From the NCBI GenBank assembly GCA_026419785.1, contig JAODTK010003976.1, positions 1 through 64,000 on the forward strand: a stretch of 64,000 bases of DNA, written 5' to 3'. A program made the position numbers and the translations under genes. Below the pieces are notes generated by a model. That model was not told where the DNA came from and ran no database searches. It saw nothing but the letters and a program-made list of their open reading frames with translations. Origin of the DNA: Sclerodactyla briareus. Lineage: Eukaryota; Echinodermata; Holothuroidea; Dendrochirotida; Sclerodactylidae. Numbering within the stretch: the first letter of the stretch is position 1; each line of letters opens with the position of its first letter. Positions 11,866-22,000 of this stretch are shown here, piece by piece.

Positions 11866-12608
11866 GAAATTATGTTAGGTTTACTGCACGTCCGATCGAA
11901 TGTTGACCAAGGTAAGTGAGTTTCCTGCTGACAACTTATTAAAGCCAACTGTCCATTCACTCTAAGTTTCTCTTAGAGCATGGGTTTTTGTCCTTTTCCC
12001 CTCTCAGTGATTATCATCATTCGTCTCCAGATCAAACATTTCCGCAGCAATCAGTCGGTTTTCATCTCTTCAGTCCCACCCTACGAGCCATACAGTAGCA
12101 TACTCTACGCCAGGATCTCAAATCAAGCTCATTTTAGCTCTTTTGGCGGTTACCATATTCCAGAACGTCCTAAAAACGTTATTTTTCCTTTGTCCATTCC
12201 AATCCTGGCGTTCGATGTCCAATGTGCAGTTTGGATTTTAGGTTTTCACAAGAGCGCCGGATATTTAAAATAGCCAACCTGCTCAATTAGTTTACCATTC
12301 ATGCGACTGCTATGTAAAACCATATCCGAGGGAGCGAAAAACGACTGTAACCTAGCCCACACATTGATAAACAACTGGTGAAAGCAGTAGAGTCGTTGCG
12401 GACCGACAGACTGGGGATCCCAGGTTCAACAGCAGGGTTGATAAGAGTATGACAGCCCAGCCAAGCGGTGTCAATCGTAGTTCCCCACCATTTATCGCCC
12501 ACCATCTCTTCCATAGCATTCATCAGGACCAAGTAGAGTAGGAGGGTTTATCGCTTTACTTTATATCGATGAAACATTTGACAAATGTCAATTTTCTTCG
12601 TATTTCAG

Positions 12609-12658
12609 ATGATTCCTTGGAAACAAGGACACGTTTACAACCGGTTGATATGCGGGTG
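12609..12658 (+). CDS. 50-nt linker/stalk exon
   Basis: Fifty bases lie between a strong acceptor (pyrimidine-rich run ending TTTCAG at 12608) and a GTGAGT donor at 12659. Read with one base borrowed from the previous exon, it encodes a hydrophilic segment DSLETRTRLQPVDMRV with no cysteine. It would lie between the last Ig domain and the membrane. It ends in phase 0, which matches the start of the next 50-nt exon. The function is probably a spacer. Confidence 0.5.
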
Positions 12659-13104
12659 GTGAGTGTGATTGGAGAGCCGCGGGGATCTCATTATATTGTA
12701 CTAGTCATATGTATAACAGTACTGGAAGTAAGAAGTAGTAGAAGTAAGTATTCAAGCAATTGGCCTCGTTATCAATAATGCACCCTGCGGCGAATGCAGG
12801 ATTTGCCCACCCTGGGCGCGGCTCACCATCTGCGCGGAGCGGCGAGCCATTGGCTTACCCGGATATTACCCTCATCATCAGCCTGAGAGGGAACCGTTTA
12901 TACTCACACTATCCTTTGAAAAAATATAGTGTTGCTCTCGTGGTTGAATGAACTGAAATAAAAAATGATCTCTAACTGGCATATGTCGAATCTACATGTG
13001 ATTGTTGGTTATTCATTCTCCACATACATACTCAAATATAAATGGGCCAACGCCATACGGTTGACAGCATTGGATCATCTGCCCGTCACCCCTTAGTTAT
13101 GCCC

Positions 13105-13482
13105 GAGGAGTGGTAGAGTGGTATCAGTGACAATTACAAACAAATATTCCGGTTCTAATTCCACGGTCAAGTAATGATTTTTCTCCAGCTGCTGCACTTA
13201 CAGTTGTGATGGGCGAGGTCTTGGCTTCACCTCAGGGTTCCGCAGTGATGCATTGGATTTTCTGGGTTACTGGGATGCGTTACGGATATTTGCAATAAGT
13301 CCGTCTGTCGGCTGTCTGACAGTCACTCGACGTGAACGTGCCACCCGCTCCTCCAGGTTCGAGAAAGTTGTCGTGTCCTGGATTCACTGATAGTCAATTT
13401 CGGATGGTTGGGTTGGTTACAACCGCTGCCATCGCTATCATCTGGAGCCCTAGTCGAGAAGAGAAGGCGAGTATCGCCGGTG
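13105..13482 (+). mobile_element. tRNA-derived SINE, family A copy 2
   Basis: The head is GTGGTAGAGTGGTATCAGTG with ATTCCGGTTCTAATTCCA. The body has GGTTCCGCAGTGATGCATTG and the tail CCCTAGTCGAGAAGAGAAGG followed by GTATCGCCGGTG, collinear with copy 1. It lies in the intron between the two 50-nt exons. Confidence 0.75.
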
Positions 13483-13792
13483 TCAGCTACACTAATACGG
13501 CAGTTTCCTAATGGGCCTTAATTGATTCCGTAGAAATTAAAATCTAATCAAATCGATACCCAGAGCCCCATCAGTAACGACGGATAAAAACGTGCTAACG
13601 TCACACGTGCTACACCGCGCATCACAACTACTGTCGTGTGGTTTCCACCTCAGAATCCTGTGTGACAACTATCGATTATATCAGAACAGCCGGTGAAGTA
13701 TAATGGGGCTATTAGAATCAGTTGATAAATCGGAAGAATTGCTTTTCTGCTTAGATACACTATGATGTACAGACGTATCTATATTTTTTCAG

Positions 13793-13842
13793 TCACAGAA
13801 CGGAGACGAAGCAAGGAAAACGCGTCCACTGACAGAGGGGGA
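13793..13842 (+). CDS. Second 50-nt linker/stalk exon
   Basis: It is preceded by TATTTTTTCAG and followed by a GTAAAG donor at 13843. In phase 0 it reads SQNGDEARKTRPLTEG and leaves GA for the next exon. Those two bases plus the T at 14507 complete an aspartate codon and open the transmembrane exon in its correct frame, so no frame repair is needed from 12609 to 14636. This segment is charged and hydrophilic, which fits a membrane-proximal stalk. Confidence 0.5.
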
Positions 13843-14506
13843 GTAAAGGTTAGCCTACTTGAACAGTAATTTCTATCATTCTTTTTTTTACCTCTCTTAT
13901 TTTTCTACCGCCGCTTTTATCCACATATCTTCTAACCATATTTCAAGGATGCTGATGTCTCCTAGTCTCGGGGCTAATCCCCGACCCCGATAATTAACTC
14001 AGCTTAACACCCTTCTGGCCGGTTCTCGATTTGTCCACCTGTTATCAGAAGGCATACATCAGTCAATGGGTTAGCACCCCCCCACATTAGCTGTGTTTGA
14101 TTGTTGTGGCTGCTGAACTCAAGATGAAAATGAGTAACAGCCTATTCACGGTCACGTCACTGAGCTTAAAAATATATGATTGTGTCGAAGGTCAACTCAC
14201 CTGACCTGACCTTCCGCAGGAAATCCTTTAACAGATTCCCACATAGTCATCAATAATAACATAGCATAGGGAACTTGGGTTGATTTTTTTCCAACGAGTA
14301 GTGGGATGTTGGGGTACTTCTAATCTGGTAACTTTTAATCAAGCTAAAACTCCAAACCTGCTTATTTCTGGACTGTGCGATTCTGACACACCGTTCCTTT
14401 CATGGCTGATCGGGTCCTATATTCTTGGTATGGGAAATCACAATAACTTTCCTTGAACTCTCATATCAAGTCTATCGCTACTAATTCATATTGTACTTCC
14501 CAACAG

Positions 14507-14636
14507 TTACTGCTTTACAAAACCCACTTCCCGCGGTATATGGTGCCAAATATGTGGGTGGGTCTTCGTCATCGGCCTCCCGGTTGTCCTGATCGTATAC
14601 ATAAAAAAGGTTATTTACTCATCAAGACGACCGACC
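14507..14636 (+). CDS. Transmembrane-helix exon of the receptor
   Basis: The exon follows an acceptor ending CCCAACAG at 14506. In the phase set by the preceding exon it reads YCFTKPTSRGIW and then a hydrophobic helix WVFVIGLPVVLIVYI of roughly 18-20 residues. It is closed by a stop-transfer charge cluster KKVIYSSRRPT, a classic type I single-pass anchor with the basic side facing the cytoplasm. A stop codon at 14637 would end this frame, and no good GT donor precedes it. Either a base is missing here, or the Ig receptor ends at this exon with a very short tail. This is the key uncertainty for the fusion model. Confidence 0.55.
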
Positions 14637-14654
14637 TGATTCTACTCTTCACTT

Positions 14655-14975
14655 CTTCCCAACCGTATCCCTGCCTTTATGGCAGTGTTTCTTCTTCTTC
14701 CGAACTTCCGGAAAGCTGGACCCGCCCTTTTGCACGATGGTTACTCGCCGTACTCATTCTGACCCACGCTCGCTCCGTTTTCCCTCACACCGTGGTGCAT
14801 GGAATTCCCTTCCTCAAGATTTGTTTTCCTTTCGTCTTATCGTCCAGCTGTTCGAGTGCAGATTCAATAGGCTGGATCGTTCCTCTTGTTCGTAGTCTCC
14901 TGTGCATATGGGTTGCCCCTATCATGTGTATCAGCGTGGTTCGCAAACTACTACAATACACATATTCACAATAAT
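14655..14975 (+). mobile_element. Possible non-LTR retrotransposon 3' fragment
   Basis: The plus strand carries a frameshifted reading resembling the end of a LINE ORF2: RSVFPHTVV in one frame, and AWNSLPQDLFS with FECRFNRLDRSS in another. This is the 'pRt-WNsLP' tail seen after the reverse transcriptase in CR1/L2-like elements. No catalytic reverse-transcriptase motif is present, so this is at most a truncated 3' end inserted in an intron. Confidence 0.4.
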
Positions 14976-15240
14976 TCGTGATTTTTTAACATCGTGCCGA
15001 CCCGCAACCATGGAATCTTGCCTGAACGCCTAACCCCCGAACACGAGGTACCGGTATTTTTTCAATACACTTGTGACCCTATCTGCACAATTTTCAGCCT
15101 AACGAGAATGGCCTAAACGTGTTAACGCGACCGAGTATTAACTACTCCATACTCGTGTTTCCATTCGAACAAACATTTTCAACACCAACAGATAATTATG
15201 AAGCATTTTATACTATCGAACGTATTCAATCTCATTGCAG

Positions 15241-15290
15241 GAAGAGCGATGATTCCTTACAAACCAATCCCAAAACCAAAAAACCAATCA
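15241..15290 (+). CDS. Candidate 50-nt cytoplasmic linker exon
   Basis: The acceptor is ATCTCATTGCAG (ends 15240) and the donor GTTAAT begins at 15291. Read with one leading base it encodes KSDDSLQTNPKTKKPI, hydrophilic and lysine-rich. It lies between the transmembrane exon and the NACHT exon and has the same length as the two stalk exons. The donor is weak and the upstream phase cannot be checked, so this is tentative. Confidence 0.35.
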
Positions 15291-16027
15291 GTTAATTTTT
15301 TGGGGAATGGCAAATACTGCCAATGCCTCCAAGTAGCATTACCTATATATTCGCAATGTTTATAAATTGAATGTTGTTATATTGAACATAGAGTAGAACT
15401 ATTAGGTGAAAAGGCGGAATAAAGAGTAATATTACGTTGTAAAATTAGAAGAAAACCGAACCGGGTGAGATCACGTCTTAGCTAGCCTATCACGGCATAC
15501 GTGGGTTACGATGACTATTTACTTCCTAACGGAGTTTTTATCTCATCTTTAGGAATACCCTCTTGAAGGAAGGTAAGCTCGTAGGTACTTGTTCCATCCC
15601 GACAGCAGCGTAGTTACAAGTGTTATTCATAGTCTCTACAGAAAAACAGTGGTGTTTGACCAGTTGTGGGCATGTTTCAATCATTTTAACGTCAATATGT
15701 ATACGTACAGATACGTTTTGAGGTACTCTGCCATGTACATAGTGTTTCTGCGGAGCATACTCGTTTTCAGGGCCATGTGTTTTTCCGAAACATTGTTCTA
15801 GTTAGTGTGTGAAAAGGTAACCTACGAATCTATTACTTTTGATGCAGACGTTGGCGAAGGTAACTCAGAATGATAGCCTAAACTAGAAAACAACAGTGTC
15901 GCAGTAAATGTAATGGCAACACCGAAAATGGAATTACCGGGTAAATTTGTGATCGATCACTAGTGCGAGAGGGCCTTGTCGAAGTTTCCTACTGACAGTA
16001 GTTCCCACCTTCTCCCCTCATTCTCAG

Positions 16028-17532
16028 TTCACACACAGATTTGGAGCTATTTCACCACTGCGTGGGAAGTCCGAAGACCGTCTAACCCATGCACAAGCCA
16101 TTCCATATCTCTCTAAAGAATTTATTCTTTAAAATAAATTGTTTGTTGAAGGCGGACTGAAGATGTGGAAACGAGTGGACTTGAACATGGGAGGAATATA
16201 TCGTCTATCGCTGAAATTTCCAACGCCACACGATACATTATCGAAGGCGAGCGGTTTGGGAAACAACATTAACCCTGCAGCTAGCCTATGAAGGGTGGCG
16301 AACAATACCGAACACCAATGGAACCCTATGAACTGCTGATTCTTCTCTCTTCGTCTCCGGCATTTAGCTGGTATTTCCTCCTCACTCTTGGAGGCTATCA
16401 AAAAAGGCATCTTGCCACGAGACCCTTCCCTTCGAAAACTATTATTCGTTTAATATAAAGAAAGCATATCGTCTGGTTATATTGACGGCTTCGATGAGTA
16501 CTCAAGTCAAGACACCGACAACGGGTTCAGACTTAAATGACTATAATTGAAGAATGCAATGTTGAAGAGATAAAGTGGTCGGTCTCACGACGCGTCCATC
16601 GCCCACCTAAGAGAGGTTGTACCGGTGCCAAGAATCATGAAAGAGACAGGGGGTTCGATAAGCAATGCCAATCAACCTACCTTCGCAAAGCGGTTGTCGT
16701 CGAAGACGCAAATGCAGAGGAAAGATCCATGGAGTATTTCGTGAATAATCCAGTCGTTGCCGATATCTGTCAGACTCATTATTTTTCGTGGATTTTCGCT
16801 CACGTGTCTTGCGAAGACCCAACTCATGACTGGTCAGTTCGTTACCTTGTTCTTTCCGGTAATATCATCACGTGTTTCATCCTCATAGATTATAAACTAA
16901 CCGGAGATTCAAAGAGAGAGGCAAAACTGTTCCATAGTAAATTCTCAGAAACTTAGTCAGTTGCCTTCAAAAGATATGTGAGAACAATGAAATGAACGAA
17001 TGGACAAGAACGAGGTATCTAAAGAGATTGGTGAGGGCTGTTGACTCACTCCTTAGAATCGGGTATTCTAAGATTCAGTACAAACCCGGAAGTGAACGAT
17101 GATCCGGGAATGAGTTTCCGCTGCTGATGCCGAGCGCGTCCACTTCTATCACAGGCTTTTTCTGTGAATGGTACGGCGGCTCATATATGGCAGATGAACT
17201 TTGAAAACCTCCTCAAATCGGAAACTGGAGCGGGAGATTTGCAAGGCATGCGGAACGCATTTGGGAAGACATCAATCCAGTTGATATGCAGTACATGTTC
17301 CGTTTTGCCTGCGGTCCTGAAGGGAGAAGTAGCCGACATGATAATAGCCTACTCAAAAATTTGCAAGGTGACAAATTCGCCGTGTTGTGTTCTTTCGAGC
17401 AAGGCGGAAAAATCGAGTATATCAAAAACGCCCTCCTACGCTGTGCGAGGATATCATCTACAATTGCCGCGAAGATCGAGGCTCCAGAGACGGTCCACAC
17501 TCCAACTTCTAGGAATTGCGTCCATGAATGAG
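16028..17532 (+). CDS. NACHT (STAND) NTPase exon, NLR-type
   Basis: A long exon after a strong acceptor (CCCCTCATTCTCAG, ends 16027), ending at a GTAATA donor at 17533. The order of motifs is that of NLR NACHT modules. A pre-NACHT segment AIPYLSKEF leads to LFVEGGLK. The Walker A region lies at 16243-16290: EGE, FGK, then TLTLQLAYE after a one-base deletion inside the GKT. Walker B is DGFDEY at 16484-16501. A sensor-like segment GFDKQCQSTYLRKAV is at about 16649-16695, followed by YFVNNPVVADICQ (16735-16774). The conserved RVHFYHRLF and CEWY lie near 17130-17175 and DMQYMFRFACG is at 17284-17316. The end is STLQLLGIASMNE. About ten single-base slips are required. The family acts as an ATP-switched oligomerising signalling platform in the cytoplasm; the trigger here is unknown. 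Confidence 0.85.
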
Positions 17533-17719
17533 GTAATAATTCCTAATCCTCTTAAATGCTTTCCTCATCATCAGCAAGGGGAACAAAATATGCTTTTCAT
17601 TGCGACTCACATGAAAGGGAAAAGAAAAAGGAGTATATTGTAATCATTGTTGACGGAGATAAAAGCAAATTCCAATTCGTAAAGCTTTTGTTCCCATGAA
17701 ACTGCGGAGGAAGTTGCAC

Positions 17720-18125
17720 ATGGCCTTTGTTACCTTCCACCTTGACTTTTGTAATGGCTTGCTTTGTTGGTCTACCTCTTGCTGAGCTTACAAAGCTTCT
17801 GCACATACAAAATGCTGCGGCCCGGATTGCACACGTTGTTCCAACTCAGGGCAAGATATTACCCTGTGCTGGACAACTTCCACTGCACGTCCTCTATACA
17901 CCAAGGCCCAGCAAGGACAAACTTTGGAGAGCGAATGTTCTCCTGGTCCGGACCTTCTTTGGTGGAATGCCCTTCCCAACGACATTTGCATGTCACGCGT
18001 TTTGACTCCTTCACGTCTTGGGTGGAATCCCACCTTTATTCATTTGTTCCTTCTTAGGATTTTCTTTCTTGCGCTCAGAGGCCTCTGCATTGCGCCGTAT
18101 ACAAATGCTGTTTCTTGTTATTAAT
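17720..18125 (+). mobile_element. CR1/L2-like LINE 3' fragment (reverse-transcriptase C-terminus)
   Basis: The frames read FHLDFCNGLL, LPLAELTKLLHIQNAAARI, then DNFHC and, after a loss of sequence, FGERMFSW, AGPSLWNALPND-like residues and DSFTSWVESHLY. This is the C-terminal part of a non-LTR retrotransposon ORF2 downstream of the catalytic core, on the plus strand, with an internal deletion between the 'LDNLHW' region and the 'FGERSFS' region. The tail LRGLCIAPYTNAV followed by AT-rich DNA matches a LINE 3' end. It sits in the intron after the NACHT exon and is dead on arrival. Confidence 0.75.
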
Positions 18126-18531
18126 TATAAACCATATCGATATATAAAATCATAATTTTGGGAGGACAGCGCCTGCTCCAAGTTTTCATATCGACCCTGT
18201 AATAGGCCTCCCCTGGCCGACTTATGTCCATTACCTCTCAATTTCAAACCCTGTTGAACTGAATGAACAAATAGCAGAAAAAATCAAAAGCACTGTTACA
18301 AATACGGTTTATTGTATCTTTCACACTGTCTAACAATACTTTTTTATGAGCACATATCTCTGGGTTCAGTCATTTTCAATATCCCTTCTAAAACGATTCA
18401 AGACCATTAAACGATTCTAAGATTACGACGTTCATGACCACGATACTACTGATCACAGGTGAAAGACTCTTAATTATAAATCGTCGAGTTCACTTATTTT
18501 GCTTTGGGGTATTACAATGTTACTTGAGGGA

Positions 18532-18585
18532 GGTTGTGGCGAGGGCTTGTGAGCCAAGCATACCTGGGTTCTAGTCCCGCAACGG
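18532..18585 (+). repeat. tRNA-like fragment
   Basis: TGGCGAGGGCTTGTGAGCC followed by CTGGGTTCTAGTCCC has A-box/B-box spacing and a B-box-like GGTTCTAGTCC. The acceptor ends do not pair, so this is a tRNA pseudogene or SINE head rather than a tRNA gene. Confidence 0.35.
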
Positions 18586-18760
18586 TTTTTTTCCCACATT
18601 TCTATTTCCGCAATTTGCCCAGGTGAAAGTAGAATATTCCGGGAGAAGTTTGTTCATTTGAGCGCTGATGTTTCTTCTGACATAAATTGAGATTGCAGAA
18701 GCGGCGTCTCTCAGATCGCTTTATTATCCAGTATATTACATATTAAAAAACAAGTTGCAG

Positions 18761-19043
18761 GAATACCGAGACGAAACCAGCCCTCGGCAATGTTACCTAC
18801 ACGCCACACGCCGTTTCATATTGCTTCAGACAACTCATATTTGTTTGAAAAAGTCTTGGGCCCAACAACACTTAACTTGCTGCTCCTCCATCACTGCTCT
18901 AATGAAGAAACTCTTTCGAATCCATCAACAGATACCCATTACGAATGTGTGGATTAGCGAATCCTTTATATCAGTAGACGCAAATCCATTACTGAGATTA
19001 CGCTTGACGACTGCCTGTAGTTTGCCCATCTTGAATACTATAA
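18761..19043 (+). CDS. Candidate C-terminal exon downstream of NACHT
   Basis: The exon is flanked by CAAGTTGCAG (ends 18760) and a GTGAGT donor at 19044. One frame is open for about 70 codons and reads TPFHIASDNSYLFEKVLGP then LNLLLLHHCSNEETLS. After single-base slips, KSITEITLDDCL and AHLEYYK lead into the donor. The leucine-rich strand-like pattern ITEITLDDCL would suit the region after NACHT in echinoderm NLRs, where leucine-rich repeats often follow. I do not see a full LRR consensus. It is assigned to this gene by position and strand only. Confidence 0.4.
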
Positions 19044-22000
19044 GTGAGTTGAATTATCGACTAACGGGGGAAAGAGATCGGCAAAGATTCTGTGGAACGG
19101 CTTAATCAAGTTTTCCTGACGAATTGCAAAAGTTACGTAATTTGAGTTGAGAGTACAGCACACGTCTGCATGGCTACATACTTTGTTAACTAATATAACT
19201 TGACCCATTTGCCCATACTCTTGGATGCGATACCGGAACTTCTGTTTGTAAAGGATATTGTAACAGTAGGGCATTCAGCCCTTGTATTCGCAGATGATAC
19301 GCTCTGCTGACTATGTCTGTTCCATTACGTATCGTCTGTACACTTTACCAATGTGCTGATGGGTCGTTGGTGTCTCCATGATATGAACAGTCACGGTTGT
19401 TTTGAGACGTCCTCTTGCATTACGTTTCGTCTTCACACTGAACTAGAATGTAAATACCTTAGGTTCGGTGGGTGTCTACGAAATGATACCTAGTGTTTTG
19501 ATGAAGTTTCTCATTCCCTTATCGACTGCACGGTAAAGTATGGAACATCGCCTTACACTGTACTGGAATACGATCCCGGCATGATCCTTTGAAACTCTCA
19601 AAGAGGAACTGTCTGCATAATCCTCAGTAGCGAAACATCACAGAGCTGTGAAAACAGGCGAAGAAGGCCATAGTCTTCTCTAGTCAAACCAGAGTCAGAA
19701 ACGTTTATCTGTATTGGAAGTGATGCTATTTAGGAATGAGCAATGAGGCGCACGCTGCATGGAATGATAGCTCCTTTTTTAGGCGGCACCCTGATAGCTT
19801 GCTCGATCCTCCAGCCAACCTAAGATACCAAATGTAATAAATCTTATTTTTTATAATCATCCACCCTACAATGATCGGATTTCAGTGGTTTTCGAAAGAT
19901 ACGCAAGATGCTTATATCTGCCTATTGACGCTAACTATAGATTGTCTCATGAACTCATTACCTCAGACTTGGTTTTCAAAACCCTCCTATATTCCCTGGC
20001 AGTAAAGCATCAGACTATCACCCCAAATAATCAATCAAATATCATTCGAAATATTTGTACCAGCTGGGGGAATGCGTTTTCTGGATCTGACCTGCCTACC
20101 TAAGAGAACACATTATTGATTCGGTCAATGCAGTGAAGACACATTCTCGCTGTCTGAGGTACGTTGCAATAGCTTAGGTGCTCCACACACTGACCCCTAT
20201 CCGATATCAAATGACCCATGTCTCCAGTTCCTCTTATTCATGGAAGCTTTTGTTACTGTAATTCGCTAATTTCATTCATTCATTGAACAAACATTAATCA
20301 TTCTCGCTGATTCATGTTACATTTTTAGATTCGAAAAAAAAAAATTGTTCTAGCTACCTTTCTCCGTCGACCCCCTCCTCTCTTGAATTCATCGGAAGGC
20401 GGGGAAAGGTAGTGTGGACCCGATGTTTCGCCTCTCTTAACCGACTGACTCGAGTGGTTACCCATTTAAGTAGAAGCGTCGGCTTGTCACCCGTACCAAA
20501 GTTGAATCCCTTTCGGGTCTCACCAAAGACCCTAAAACTATTACCTCGTTTCACCTTTTCTTAGGCGCTCAGTCGAGGATTGGAGCTGGTACAAATGCCG
20601 GGTAGCATTTCCATGTTGCCGTCTGCGTGTGCTTACCCCCATACCAACCCTTAAGGAACTGCCACAAAAAAAACTGCCTGATTCCCCGTACTGGGCAGTT
20701 GCGTAGCTGACAAGAAGTGACGCAGTTTGCCTCCGTAACAGTCTTTTGGTGAGCAGAATGAGGAACCGAAGTAAAGTATCCACTTCCGTCCGTCCTTGAT
20801 AGTACGACCCTCTGCTTGACAATTTTATATAATAAAAAGGAAGACACTTTAAGTTTGATTCTGATATTTTCCCATATGTGCAGGGGAGAAACGTCTGCCG
20901 ATTTTAGCCCACACAGTTGTTTGGAATGGTACTGGGCCCGGACGAGATACTAAGGCATAGAACGCTTGTAATACTGGTATATAGATTTTTTTCCTCTGAT
21001 TCCCGAGAAGTCTCAGAACTAGACAATGGTTCATAAGCCTAGATTTACTCGACATTTCGTCCGTGGAGTTATGCACGCACCTTCAACGAAGTTTTGTATT
21101 TGGCGAATTCATCGAGATCTTGTGAGATTGATATCGAGTAGCTATCAAGGTTAGCGCTAGCCACAACATGAAACGAATATTTAGAGGAGTTCATTCCTCC
21201 TTTTCCTGACAGATGTTCATTCATGCCGTCCCTTTATTCTGTTTCAACTGACAGACGACGCAAATTAACTAAAAACAGAACACAACGAGTTTTTCTCATC
21301 GAAACTGATAGGGAAGACGTTAACGTGGGTAAAGGCTGGTGTAGCGATAACGTAATAATGCGTACCTCTTGCGTATGAAGCTCGTCGCCCATACAAGCTC
21401 GACATCAATAAAATACTACTGTGGATGTTTGAACTGGATTGTCCCCTAGTCACTCGTACATGTAACGTGTAACTGCGAGATTTCCAACCCTATCGCTATT
21501 GGTTTGTAGTTCAGTTTTGTAAAAAAAGGGGTACGAAGGAAAAATCCACATTGAAGACCCCTGAATCCACAACATCCCAAAAAGGTGAGATAACCAATCC
21601 TGAAAATTCGCCCATAATTATTGAAAATTAATCATTACTTTTTTATCAGCTCTAATGACATTTTTTGTGTATATCTGTCTTTGCAAGTGTCGTGGTATTG
21701 GATGGAACATCGGTATGAAATGGAACTTCACAACAGGTCGATGGCAAGTGGTATTAGGACAAATAGGGTGCACAGGGCTTGTTGTTCGTTGATACTTTTT
21801 GTGATGTTGTTATGCGTAACATGCAGTATGCATACTTAAAATTTTCAGCGGCGAGTCAACTTAATCTGTTTTTTTCCAATTTCCCGAATGTCTAAAAAGT
21901 TAACAAAAGGATGTTGACATGATGGCAATTTCGAATCATATAGGTCTGAGGTTTCAGTTGCTACCTTGAAAGGCTCCGAGATTTTTTAGGCCAACTCTAC

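Larger units (their letters stand above)
6135..19043 (+). other. Gene model: Ig-ectodomain / transmembrane / NACHT receptor (multi-exon)
   Basis: Same-strand exons in a sensible order support one gene: Ig V, Ig C plus V, Ig C, two short linker exons, a transmembrane exon, a candidate cytoplasmic linker, a NACHT NTPase exon and one C-terminal exon. The product would be a single-pass membrane receptor with about four Ig-like domains outside and a STAND-type NTPase inside. NACHT proteins are known as nucleotide-dependent oligomerising immune switches, and the family is greatly expanded in echinoderms. I did not find a signal-peptide exon upstream or a clear donor for the transmembrane exon. The alternative is two neighbouring genes, an Ig receptor and an NLR, with the transmembrane exon belonging to the first. 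Single-base indels break most large exons, but I saw no clear substitution-type stop in the reconstructed domains. The individual exons are listed separately. Confidence 0.6.

Noticed and set aside
15553-15572. 20-nt microexon between ATCTTTAG and GTAAGC
   Set aside because: Good splice words, but the phase needed to join the neighbouring candidate exon creates a stop and a 20-nt exon is easily found by chance.
19225-19310. LVFADDTLC reading, resembling a reverse-transcriptase YADD motif
   Set aside because: The frame is only about 28 codons, the surrounding motifs of a reverse transcriptase are absent, and it sits beside a splice-flanked receptor exon.
19882-20103. Open 72-codon segment after GATCGGATTTCAG, possible further receptor exon
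   Set aside because: There is an acceptor but no clear donor, and no family similarity; too weak to list.
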